Shown one piece after another: positions 17,529 through 27,042 of a stretch of 64,000 nucleotides of DNA. This DNA is from CAADGL01 sp964643885 (lineage in GTDB: Bacteria; Planctomycetota; Phycisphaerae; UBA1845; Fen-1342), in contig CAZXUI010000005.1 of the NCBI GenBank assembly GCA_964643885.1, positions 1 through 64,000 of the forward strand, in the 5' to 3' direction. Below the pieces are notes generated by a model. That model was given only the letters and a program-made list of their open reading frames with translations. It did no database searches and was not told the origin of the DNA. Position 1 is the stretch's first letter; the number at the start of each line of letters is the position of its first letter. The translations under genes and the position numbers were made by a program.

Positions 17529-18650
17529 ATGCCCGAATCGCTGCCCGGCACTTGCTCGTGCGCCGTGATGACCGCCTTCCAGCAGCCGATCACGGTGCAG
17601 CAGTTCCCGCTGCCGCGCGTGCTGGCCCCCGGCGAAATGATCGTAAAGGTCGAGCTGGCCGGCATCTGCGGCACCGACGTGCACCTGCATCGCGGCGAGC
17701 TGAAGGTGCCCCTGCCGCTCATCCTCGGCCACGAAACCGCCGGCCGCATCGCCGCCCTCGGCTCGTCGGACACACTGGACTGGCTCGGCCGGCCGCTGAG
17801 CGTGGGTGACCGCGTCTCCTTCACCGTCGGCCGGCCGTGCGGCCAGTGCCGCTACTGCCGCGTGTATCGGCTGCCCAGCCGCTGCATGAACCGCAAGGCC
17901 TACGGTGTCACCACGCCCTGCGGCGCTCCGCCGCACCTGATGGGAGGCTACGGGCAATATCACTTTCTGCACGCCGACACGGCCGTCTTCAGACTGCCCG
18001 ACGACCTGCCGAGCGAGGCGGTCGTCGGCGCCGGCTGCGCGCTGGTCACAGCCGTGCACGGCTTCGAGCGGATGCAGATGCAGTGGGGCCAGTCGGTCGT
18101 GATTCAGGGCTCGGGGCCGGTGGGGCTTGCGTCGCTCGCGCTCGCCAAGGAAGCGGGCGGCCGGCCGGTGATCGTGATCGGCGGCCCGCGCGACCGGCTC
18201 GAGCGCTGCCGCCGCTTCGGGGCCGACGTAACCATTGATATCGAGGAGGTGCCCGATCCGGCCGCGCGCCGCCGGCGGGTGCTCGAGCGGACCGATGGCG
18301 TCGGTGCGGATATCGTCGTGGAATGCGTCGGCATGCCGCAGGCGGTCGTGGAGGGCTGGGAGCTCTGCCGCGACGGCGCCAAGTATCTCGTGCTCGGCCA
18401 CTACGGCGACGCCGGCCCGACGATGCTCAACCCGCACGTGATCACCCGCAAGGAGCTGACCGTGATCGGCTCGTGGGGCAGCGAGCCGCAGCACTGGACC
18501 GCCGCGCTCGAGCTGCTTCGCACGCGGCGCGAGCGCTACCCGTTCCACGAGCTGATTACGCACCGCTTCGGCCTGAGCCAGGTGAACGAGGCGCTCGCCG
18601 CGGTCGCCTCCTGGCAGACCGGCAAGGCGGTCGTTATTCCGAACGATTGA
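17529..18650 (+). CDS. zinc-dependent alcohol dehydrogenase family (MDR) oxidoreductase
   Basis: About 373 aa. The catalytic-zinc motifs GICGTDVH and LGHETAGRI are present, as is the structural-zinc loop with four cysteines (CGQCRYCRVYRLPSRC). The Rossmann motif for NAD(P) reads GSGPVGLASLA. This is the layout of medium-chain dehydrogenases such as threonine or sorbitol dehydrogenases. The substrate cannot be assigned, although the C-terminal DGVGADIVVECVG block is typical of sugar/alcohol members. The ATG at 17529 is the first good start; another ATG at 17568 would remove the first 13 residues. It is transcribed divergently from yceI. The intergenic region 17289-17528 holds no further gene. 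Confidence 0.85.
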   Translation: MPESLPGTCSCAVMTAFQQPITVQQFPLPRVLAPGEMIVKVELAGICGTDVHLHRGELKVPLPLILGHETAGRIAALGSSDTLDWLGRPLSVGDRVSFTVGRPCGQCRYCRVYRLPSRCMNRKAYGVTTPCGAPPHLMGGYGQYHFLHADTAVFRLPDDLPSEAVVGAGCALVTAVHGFERMQMQWGQSVVIQGSGPVGLASLALAKEAGGRPVIVIGGPRDRLERCRRFGADVTIDIEEVPDPAARRRRVLERTDGVGADIVVECVGMPQAVVEGWELCRDGAKYLVLGHYGDAGPTMLNPHVITRKELTVIGSWGSEPQHWTAALELLRTRRERYPFHELITHRFGLSQVNEALAAVASWQTGKAVVIPND

Positions 18651-18708
18651 CCGGCCGGCGTGCGATTTCGACTTGCCGAGAACACGTCTTGCCGCTGAAA
18701 TGGGTCCC

Positions 18709-19389
18709 ATGCAGCGCCACGGCGACCTGCGCATTCGAATCTTTAACGATCCGATCTTCCAGGAAAACGGCATGCTCGTCTGGATCGAGGGCCGGTCGGA
18801 GTGTTGGATCGTCGACCCCGGTCTGCCGCCCCAGCCCGAGCAGATGTTCTCCGCCCTGCGCGAATCGAATCTGCGCCCCGCCGCCATCCTGCTCACGCAC
18901 TGCCACGCCGATCACATCGCCGGCGTCGGTCCGCTGCGCGAGATCTACGACGGCCTGCCCATCATCGCACCCGCCGGCGAGGTCGAGCTGCTGGTCAGCG
19001 CCGAGGCGAATCTCTCGGCCGCACTCGGCATGCCGGTCGTCGCGCCGCCCGCGACCGATCTGCTCGAACCCGGCCAGACGATCGAGCTGGGCCCCACGGT
19101 GTGGCAGGTGCTCGACGCGTCCGGCCACTCGCCCGGTGGGCTGGCCTATTATTGTGCCGACCGCGGCGTCGCTCTCGTGGGTGACGCGGTCTTCGCCGAA
19201 GGCATCGGCCGCACCGACTTCCCGCACAGCGACCACGCCCGCCTGATCCGAAACATCCGCGAGAACCTGCTGACCCTGCCGGAGGAGACGATGCTCTATC
19301 CCGGCCACGGACCCGCCGCCACCATCAGCGACATCCTGACTTACAATCAGACATGGCGCATGGAATCTCGTCGCGGGCCGTTTTCCTGA
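18709..19389 (+). CDS. MBL-fold metallo-hydrolase (glyoxalase II-like)
   Basis: About 226 aa with the metallo-beta-lactamase metal motif LLTHCHADHIAG (THxHxDH). It also has SGHSPGGLAYY supplying the next His, GDAVFAEGIGRTDFP carrying the bridging Asp, and YPGHGP carrying the last His. This is the pattern of hydroxyacylglutathione hydrolase and related thioesterases. The function is probably hydrolysis of a small thioester or ester in the cytoplasm; the specific substrate is unknown. The ATG at 18709 starts at the usual distance from the fold; 18700 is an alternative. Its stop TGA shares a base with the ATG of the next gene (TGATG). Confidence 0.87.
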   Translation: MQRHGDLRIRIFNDPIFQENGMLVWIEGRSECWIVDPGLPPQPEQMFSALRESNLRPAAILLTHCHADHIAGVGPLREIYDGLPIIAPAGEVELLVSAEANLSAALGMPVVAPPATDLLEPGQTIELGPTVWQVLDASGHSPGGLAYYCADRGVALVGDAVFAEGIGRTDFPHSDHARLIRNIRENLLTLPEETMLYPGHGPAATISDILTYNQTWRMESRRGPFS

Positions 19390-19976
19390 TGCCCCGCCGG
19401 CTGGTGTCGCTCGCTCTCCCGCCGGCAGGGTACGGCGAAGATTCTCTCTGCCGCCCAGTGCACCGGCTCATGCTGCTCGCTCTGCTCGTCTGTTCTCTTC
19501 CGATCGGCTGCGCCTCGAAGTCTCCGCGCCTCGATCGCGCTCTTCCCGTCGGCCACCAGGCGTCCCCCTGGGTGCTGGATGGAATCATCTGGTCCGGCCG
19601 GATCGAGGACGCGGCCGAATCGCTCGGCGAGGAGGCGGCTGCGTGGAGCGACCCGATGCCGCAGCGCATCTGGCTCGCCGTCTACCGACACGATACGAAG
19701 CCCGAGGTGCGGCTCGTGCTCCGCGCCCTCTCGTACGACTCGCGCGAGACGGCCGCACACGTCTACGATGTGCACCGGCCGGCGCGGGCAGAGGACTTCC
19801 GCGCCGGCGAGGCCGGCCACTGGACGGACGCTGGTGTCATGTTCCGTGCCGGCCGGGTCGTCTTCGAGGTCTTCGCGGCCGGCCCGGCTGAGTTGGTCGC
19901 CCCCGAGCAGGCCGCGTATCTTGCGACGATCGTGACGCGCGGGTTGAGCCCGCAGGTCGTGGACAATCCGGAGTGA
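19389..19976 (+). CDS. hypothetical lipoprotein
   Basis: 195 aa from the coupled ATG at 19389. The N-terminal 27 residues are polar, and only then comes a typical lipoprotein signal, MLLALLVCSLPIGC (Cys about residue 41). Translation may therefore really start at the GTG at 19459 or the ATG at 19470. After the lipid-attachment Cys the chain is a soluble alpha/beta domain with DAAESLGEEA, ALSYDSRETAAHVYDVHRP and a C-terminal helix. I do not recognise the family. It lies between the MBL hydrolase and a substrate-binding lipoprotein on the same strand with almost no gaps, so it is part of that transcription unit. Confidence 0.55.
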   Translation: MPRRLVSLALPPAGYGEDSLCRPVHRLMLLALLVCSLPIGCASKSPRLDRALPVGHQASPWVLDGIIWSGRIEDAAESLGEEAAAWSDPMPQRIWLAVYRHDTKPEVRLVLRALSYDSRETAAHVYDVHRPARAEDFRAGEAGHWTDAGVMFRAGRVVFEVFAAGPAELVAPEQAAYLATIVTRGLSPQVVDNPE

Positions 19977-19980
19977 GTCT

Positions 19981-20961
19981 GTGTTCGAGCGGCGCACCCT
20001 GCTGAAGCATGCCTGTCTCGCCGCGCTGCTGTCGGCGCTGGCGGGCTGCGAGCGGTCGGCGCCGACGGGCGCGGCTCAGGCCGCGGCACAGTCCGCCCCC
20101 GCCACGCAGCCGGCGGTCGCGCTGCGCGACTGGCCGGCCGAGCCGGACATAGACCCTTCCGAGCTTTCCGCGCGCCCGCTCCGCATCGTCAGCGGCGCGC
20201 CCAACGTCACCGAAATCTGCGCCGCGCTCGGCCTGAGCGACTGGCTCGTCGGCCGCACCGACTTCTGCGACCACCCGCCGCAGGTTCGCCAGGTGGCCTC
20301 CATCGGCGCCCTGACGCAGACGAACCTGGAGCTGCTGCTGGAGCTGCGGCCGGAGCTGGTCATCATCGCCGGCCACAGCCAGATGCTCTCGAATCGCCTG
20401 GCGCCGCTGAAGGTCCGCCTGGAGTCGATCCCCGACGCGACGCTCGACGACCTCTTCGCCGCGATCCGATTGATCGGCGGGTGGACGGGCCGGCCCCGGA
20501 CCGCGGCCCGGCTCTGCGAGCACATCACCCGCGAGCTTGAGCGGGTCGCCGAGCGGATCCAGTCGCCGCCACGGCGCGTTCTGGTCGTCATCGGCACGCT
20601 CGACACGCCGCCCACGCCGCCCTTCGTCGCCGGGCCGGGCTCGTTCTATGACGATCTGCTCCGCCGTCTCGGACACACCAACGCCGCGCCCGCTTCGCTC
20701 GGCCGCTTCGCGCCGCTCTCGCTGGAAGCGACGCTCGCGGCCGATCCGGACGTGATCCTGGAGCTCGACGGCGACCAGCGCCATCGCCCCGACGGCGACG
20801 CCGACGCGGTTCGCGCCTGGAGCGCGCTGGGGGCGCTGCGGGCGGTCAAGGAAAGGCGCGTCCACGTCATTCCCGGCCGCCGCACGATGATCCTCGGCCC
20901 GCGCGTCGCCGAGACGCTGCTGCGCATGGGCGCCGACATTCGTGGTCCGGCCCATGAGTAA
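19981..20961 (+). CDS. periplasmic substrate-binding lipoprotein of the BtuF/FhuD (class III) type
   Basis: 326 aa. GTG start, Arg-rich N-region, then a lipobox ending LSALAGC (Cys about 23). The fold is that of metal-chelate binding proteins. The SGAPNVTEICAALGLSDWLVG block and GRTDFCDHPPQVRQV correspond closely to the cobalamin-binding protein pattern, and LRPELVIIAG follows. A single long connecting helix (about 165-180) and a C-terminal lobe with VAGPGSFYDDLLRRLG complete it. It should capture corrinoid, haem or a siderophore outside the membrane. The next gene encodes the matching ATPase, but no permease lies between them. Confidence 0.82.
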   Translation: MFERRTLLKHACLAALLSALAGCERSAPTGAAQAAAQSAPATQPAVALRDWPAEPDIDPSELSARPLRIVSGAPNVTEICAALGLSDWLVGRTDFCDHPPQVRQVASIGALTQTNLELLLELRPELVIIAGHSQMLSNRLAPLKVRLESIPDATLDDLFAAIRLIGGWTGRPRTAARLCEHITRELERVAERIQSPPRRVLVVIGTLDTPPTPPFVAGPGSFYDDLLRRLGHTNAAPASLGRFAPLSLEATLAADPDVILELDGDQRHRPDGDADAVRAWSALGALRAVKERRVHVIPGRRTMILGPRVAETLLRMGADIRGPAHE

Positions 20962-21781
20962 GCGAATCGACTTCGGCCGCGACTGGTGCTTCGAGGCCCG
21001 CGGACTGTCGATCCGCCGCCGCGGCCGGATCGTCCTGGACGGTCTCGATCTGCGAATCGGCTGCCGTGAGTGCGTCGCGCTGATCGGTCCGAACGGCGCC
21101 GGCAAGACGACGCTGCTGCTCGCCCTGCTCGGCCTGCTGCCGCCCGCGCGCGGCTCACTTCTGGTCGCCGCCGACGGCGATACCGGACCTGGTGGTGTCG
21201 AGACCGCCCGCATCGACGCCCGCCAGCGCGGCCGGCTGTGTGCCTATGTGCCGCAGATCGTCGACCGCATCCCCGCCTTTTCCGTCCGCGACGTGGTCGC
21301 GGCCGGCCGCTATCCGCACATCCGCCCGCTCGAGCCGCTTGGCCCGGCCGACCTGCACGCGATCGACGCGGCGCTGGCCCAGTGCGGGCTCTCGCAGCTC
21401 GCCGGCCAGCCGGTCAACGAGATCAGCGGCGGCGAGCGGCAGAAGGTGCTCCTCGCGGCCGCACTCGCGCAGGACGCGCAGCTCATGCTGCTGGACGAGC
21501 CGACCACCGGTCTCGATCCGTCCTATCAGATCGAGCTGGTGGGACTGCTGCGAAGATGGCGCGACCGCGGCCGCGGGCTGATTCTCGTCAGCCACGACCT
21601 GGCGCTGCCGGCCGTGCTCGACGCCCGTGTGATCGCTCTACGCGCCAGCGGCGTCGTGGCCGACGGTCCGAGCGGCGACGTGCTCGTGCCCGACGTGCTG
21701 GAGCGCGTCTTCGCGGCCGCCTTCGAGCGTGTGCAGACCGCCGACGGCCGGGCCGTCGTTCTGCCGCGCTGGACGAGCTGA
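20954..21781 (+). CDS. ABC transporter ATP-binding protein (FecE/BtuD type)
   Basis: About 275 aa. It has Walker A GPNGAGKTT, the Q-loop in YVPQIVDRIPAFSVRDVV, the signature NEISGGERQ, Walker B LMLLDEPTTGLD and switch His in LVSHDLALP. The YVPQ plus FSVRDVVAAGRYPH spacing is that of iron-chelate/vitamin B12 importers, which agrees with the upstream binding lipoprotein. The start at 20954 overlaps the end of that gene (ATGAGTAA); a GTG at 20942 in the same frame is possible. A short insertion (about residues 74-92) lies between the Walker A strand and the Q-loop. The membrane permease must be encoded elsewhere. Confidence 0.85.
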   Translation: MSKRIDFGRDWCFEARGLSIRRRGRIVLDGLDLRIGCRECVALIGPNGAGKTTLLLALLGLLPPARGSLLVAADGDTGPGGVETARIDARQRGRLCAYVPQIVDRIPAFSVRDVVAAGRYPHIRPLEPLGPADLHAIDAALAQCGLSQLAGQPVNEISGGERQKVLLAAALAQDAQLMLLDEPTTGLDPSYQIELVGLLRRWRDRGRGLILVSHDLALPAVLDARVIALRASGVVADGPSGDVLVPDVLERVFAAAFERVQTADGRAVVLPRWTS

Positions 21782-21790
21782 CGCTTCACC

Positions 21791-21914
21791 GGGTGGTGCG
21801 GGCGTCTCGCCCGCGAATGCTGGGTGGTACGGGCGTCTCGCCCGCCCATGTCGGGTGGTACGGGCGTCTCGCCCGTCCATGTCGGGTGGTGCGGGCGTCT
21901 CGCCCGCAAATACG
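21791..21914. repeat. four tandem 31-nt hairpin repeats
   Basis: Units at 21791-21821, 21822-21852, 21853-21883 and 21884-21914, each starting GGGTGGT and containing a stem CGGGCG-TCT-CGCCCG. They begin 10 bp after the stop of the ABC ATPase. The period is exactly 31 nt, the same as the unrelated array at 28714-28894. No spacer-like variable segments exist, so it is not a CRISPR array. Confidence 0.85.
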
Positions 21915-21940
21915 TTCCGAGCCGCGACCGTCGGTCTGCA

Positions 21941-22109
21941 CCGAGCCGCGACCGTGAGCGGGCGAATTGAGCAACGTCGTCCGCGTCCACGCGCCGAGCC
22001 GCGCACAACTGTGACAGTGACGCGCCGTGCGTAGTAGGTGGATGTCAGCAGGCGCTCGCGCGGGTGCGCATTCAGCCCCAGCCCGCTCCCCTACGGTCGC
22101 GGCTCGGAT
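21941..22109. repeat. ~170-bp element bounded by inverted repeats (copy B)
   Basis: The left arm (21941-21964) and right arm (22081-22109) both read CGAGCCGCGACCGT at their outer parts and are complementary apart from a small deletion. The interior keeps the landmarks of copy A at 7714-7916 (CGCGTCCAC, GCGCCGAG, TAGGTGGATGT, GGCGCT), but with much divergence. Half-copies of the arm flank it at about 21917 and 22121. The remaining 22110-22204 has no recognisable gene. Confidence 0.6.
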
Positions 22110-22204
22110 CCCCCGCAGTGGCGGCTCGGATCCCCGGCATTCGCGGCGCTGAATGTTCTGCTCGACGCGTGGCGGGTTCGATGCCACCTCGAAACACGTG
22201 AAAT

Positions 22205-24172
<1,968 letters not shown>

Positions 24173-24537
24173 TCGCACACCCTCTACCACAGGGGTGGTA
24201 CGGGCGTCCCACCCTCTCTGTGCCACTGCTCCTGAGCAGTGGCCTACCGTCGCGCGACGCGACACCTCCAGCCGCGTGGCGGCCTCGTCACCCGGGATGC
24301 CCCCGTTGTTATATCACCTCCCCCCGATCCGTCGAGCCTGAACCACTCCGCCACCCGCGGCGGGCGGCCCCAAAATGAGCTCGGCAGACGAGGCCGCCGG
24401 TTGCCTCGCCTGCCGCGCTTTGCGTGCGGTCGATTCTTTGGTTCTGCGTTTCAGGCGGCGCTCGGCCGCCCGCCCGCATGATCACTCGCTCTCGCACGGG
24501 CCGCTGGCCCGTGCTACGCGGGCGTGCTCTGCGGTCT
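24173..24537. other. gene-free region with two perfect hairpins
   Basis: No credible gene. A 9-bp perfect stem, GCCACTGCT (24222-24230), CCTG, AGCAGTGGC (24235-24243), lies upstream of acetoacetyl-CoA synthetase. A second one, GCACGGGCC (24494-24502), GCT, GGCCCGTGC (24506-24514), lies 24-44 bp past the stop of the small gene at 24538-24822. Neither is followed by a T-run, so they look like dispersed hairpin repeats rather than classical terminators. A partial match to the GGTGGTACGGGCGTC unit lies at about 24194-24210. Confidence 0.5.
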
Positions 24538-24822
24538 CTAGAAGTTGACGTTCAGGTCCCAGTTCGAAGCCAGCAGCTTGGCCTTGGTGATCGTCACGAA
24601 CGGGTTGTCGCTGATCTTCGTGACGGTCAGCGGGTCCGGACCGACGATGTTGATCATCGGCGAACGGCCGGGCGTCACACCATCCTCAGGAACGCGCAGC
24701 AGGTGGCCGCTCCAGTTGCAGATGTACGCGCCGGGCTCGCTGATCTGATCGAACGGAATCGTCGCGCCGACCGTCTTGGTGCCATAGGTGACGTTGAAGT
24801 TCTGCGTGTTGGTCGTGCTCAT
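24538..24822 (-). CDS. small protein of unknown function
   Basis: 94 aa starting MSTTNTQNFNVTYG and ending WDLNVNF; mostly beta-strand-forming, with one Cys (YICNWSG), no signal peptide and no membrane segment. The base composition is clearly less GC-rich than its neighbours, with a Thr/Asn-rich content. An excellent ribosome-binding site (GAGAGGAG) lies 8 nt before the ATG at 24822, which favours a highly expressed real gene. I do not recognise it. It faces away from the MAF glycosyltransferase gene; the 309 bp between the two starts (24823-25131) hold no other gene and should contain both promoters. Confidence 0.6.
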   Translation of the reverse strand: MSTTNTQNFNVTYGTKTVGATIPFDQISEPGAYICNWSGHLLRVPEDGVTPGRSPMINIVGPDPLTVTKISDNPFVTITKAKLLASNWDLNVNF

Positions 24823-25131
24823 CGAACATGCTCCTCTCAAGCAATCTACCTGGAAGTGAATCGAGACACTCTCTCCGGCACAAACTGCGAAAACCGCACG
24901 CTCTCAGACGTTGTTGACCTGCGGGACAGCCCGCTGCGAAGTCTCAGTCTGCCCGGCCGCCGGCCGATCGGCCGCGCCGTGCAGACACTCACACGCCCGG
25001 TCCTATCGGGCCGGCCGGGGGCGACGAGTGAATCGAAACGCCGACTTTGCGCGTCGCCCGCCGCCGGACCGCGCAAAGCTTGCCGCCGCCCGCCTTGACC
25101 CCCGCCGCGACTTGCATCCCAATGCGCGTCT

Positions 25132-27042
25132 ATGCCCCCGGCCGCGACGCAGACAGGGTCCCTCGAGCTGGCCCGCCAGCGCTATCTCGAGAATCTGGCC
25201 GCCCTGTATCTGCGGCACCCCGACCTGGCCGCCCGCCTGGAATCGATCCCCTTCACGACGCTGCCGCCGCTCGAGCCGTCTCGCTCCGGCCCGCCCACGA
25301 TGCAGATCACCGCCGACGACGGCCGCCCGCTCTGGCTCCACAGCCGCTATGACCCGCCGGCCGAGGCGGCCACCTGGGCCGGCCACCTGCCCAACTCGGA
25401 CACGCCGGCGTTCGTCATCGGCGGCCTGGGACTTGGTTATCACCTTGCCGCCCTCGAGCAGCGCTTCCGCAAACCCTTGCTTGTCGTCCTCGAAGACGAT
25501 CTTGTGATCCTCAAGGCCGCCCTGTGCGTCACCGATTTCGCTGCCGCGATCCGCGAACGCCGGCTCGTCTTCATCACCACCGCCGAGAAGTCCGCCCTGC
25601 ACCAGGCGCTCGCCCCGTTCACCGCCGACCTGCTGATCGGCATGCAGATCGCCGTTCTGCCGCACGCCCGCCGCTGCCGAGTCGAGTTTCAGCAGCGCGC
25701 CCAGAGCCTCATCACCGACTTCATCGCCTACAGCCGCCTTCAGATGGTCACGCTGCTCAAGGTCTCGCGCGAGACGCTGCGAAACATCAGCTTCAACCTG
25801 CCGGCCTATCTGAAGAATCCAGGCATCGACGCGCTCCGCGCCCGCGCCGCCGGCTATCCCGCCGTGCTCATCGCGGCCGGCCCGTCACTCGCCCGCCATC
25901 TGCCGCTGCTGACCGCGCTCAAGAATCGCGCCGTGCTGATCGGTGTGCAGACCGTGCTCAAGCTCATGCACCGTCTGGGCGCTGCGCCGCACTTCGTCAC
26001 CAGCCTCGATTTCCACGAAGTCTCCGCCGAATTCTTCGAGGGACTGCCCGACGCCGGCGACTGCATCCTCGTCGCCGAGCCCAAGGCCACCTGGCGCGTG
26101 CTCGATCTCTATCCCGGCCGCAAGCACCTCCTCGGCCACGACCTGTATGCCCGCCTGCTGCGCGAGGCGAACCCACCCCGCGCCCGCCTCAAAGCCGGCA
26201 GCACCGTCGCGCACCTGGCCTTCTATCTCGCCGAATACCTCGGCTGCGATCCGATCATCCTCGTCGGCCAGGACCTCTGTTTCTCGCAGGGACTCTTCTA
26301 TCCCCCCGGCACGCCCATCGAGGATGTCTGGTGGCCGGAGCTCGGCCGCTTCCAGACGGTCGAGATGAAGCACTGGGAGCGGATCGTCCGCAACCGCCCC
26401 ATTCTGCGGCGAATCACCGACATCGCCGGCCAGCCCGCGTATACCGACGACCTGCTCTTCAGCTACGCCGAGCAGTTCCAGGCCGATTTCGAGCGCTGCG
26501 CCGCCCGCGTCATCCACGCCGGCGAGGCCGGCATGCCGCTGCGCGGCACGACCGTGATGTCGCTGGCCGACGCGGCCGATCAGTTCTGCACGCGCGAGTT
26601 GCCTGCTGATCTCTTTCGCGTCGAGCTGGACCGGCCGCCGCAGCGCGATGCGATCGTCGCCGCCCTCGAGCAGCGCCTGGCCGAGCTCGAGCGCGTCCAC
26701 GGGATCGCCCGCGAGATGCGCCGCCTGCTCGAACAGCTCCAGTCGCTCACCTCGCGCCCGGCCGAGTTCAACCGTGTCGTCGCCCGCGTCGATGAGCTGC
26801 GGCTGCTGATCACCGAGCACGAGGACATCTACCAGACCGTCACCGACGTCTCGCAGACCGCGGAGCTGCGCCGCTACTCGGCCGACCGGCGACTTGGCGA
26901 GATCGAGCAGGAGACGGCCGAGACGGCCGGGCGGCGCATTCGCCGCGACATCGAATTCGTCGACGCCTTCCTCGACGGCTGCGATTATCTGACGCGCACG
27001 CTCCCGGCCGCGCTCGCCCGCGTCACGGAGCAGCTCCGATGA
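25132..27042 (+). CDS. MAF/DUF115 motility-associated glycosyltransferase (flagellin glycosylation)
   Basis: 636 aa. The central domain carries the DUF115 (MptE-like) hallmark: AVLIAAGPSLARHLPLL at about residues 243-259, then VQTVLKLMHRLGAAPHFVTSLD, HLAFYLAEYLGCDPIILVGQDL and the following FSQGLFYP. These are the conserved blocks of MAF proteins, which transfer nonulosonic acid sugars such as pseudaminic or legionaminic acid to flagellin. The N-terminal part (about 40-190) has the Maf-N pattern FVIGGLGLGYHL. The C-terminal ~100 residues are a long charged helix. It lies far from the flagellar cluster at 49-64 kb. Its stop overlaps the ATG of the next gene (ATGA), so the two proteins are made together. 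Confidence 0.85.
   Translation: MPPAATQTGSLELARQRYLENLAALYLRHPDLAARLESIPFTTLPPLEPSRSGPPTMQITADDGRPLWLHSRYDPPAEAATWAGHLPNSDTPAFVIGGLGLGYHLAALEQRFRKPLLVVLEDDLVILKAALCVTDFAAAIRERRLVFITTAEKSALHQALAPFTADLLIGMQIAVLPHARRCRVEFQQRAQSLITDFIAYSRLQMVTLLKVSRETLRNISFNLPAYLKNPGIDALRARAAGYPAVLIAAGPSLARHLPLLTALKNRAVLIGVQTVLKLMHRLGAAPHFVTSLDFHEVSAEFFEGLPDAGDCILVAEPKATWRVLDLYPGRKHLLGHDLYARLLREANPPRARLKAGSTVAHLAFYLAEYLGCDPIILVGQDLCFSQGLFYPPGTPIEDVWWPELGRFQTVEMKHWERIVRNRPILRRITDIAGQPAYTDDLLFSYAEQFQADFERCAARVIHAGEAGMPLRGTTVMSLADAADQFCTRELPADLFRVELDRPPQRDAIVAALEQRLAELERVHGIAREMRRLLEQLQSLTSRPAEFNRVVARVDELRLLITEHEDIYQTVTDVSQTAELRRYSADRRLGEIEQETAETAGRRIRRDIEFVDAFLDGCDYLTRTLPAALARVTEQLR

Noticed and set aside
21791..21914. 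Possible CRISPR array
   Set aside because: Repeats adjoin without spacers and period is uniform; no cas genes are present.
21638..22034. Short open frames across the tandem repeats (VSPANAGWYGRLARP-like peptides)
   Set aside because: They are translations of the 31-nt repeat in successive frames, without conserved starts.
24494..24514. Rho-independent terminator of the small gene
   Set aside because: A perfect stem is present but no T-run follows on the transcribed strand, so it was described as a hairpin repeat instead.
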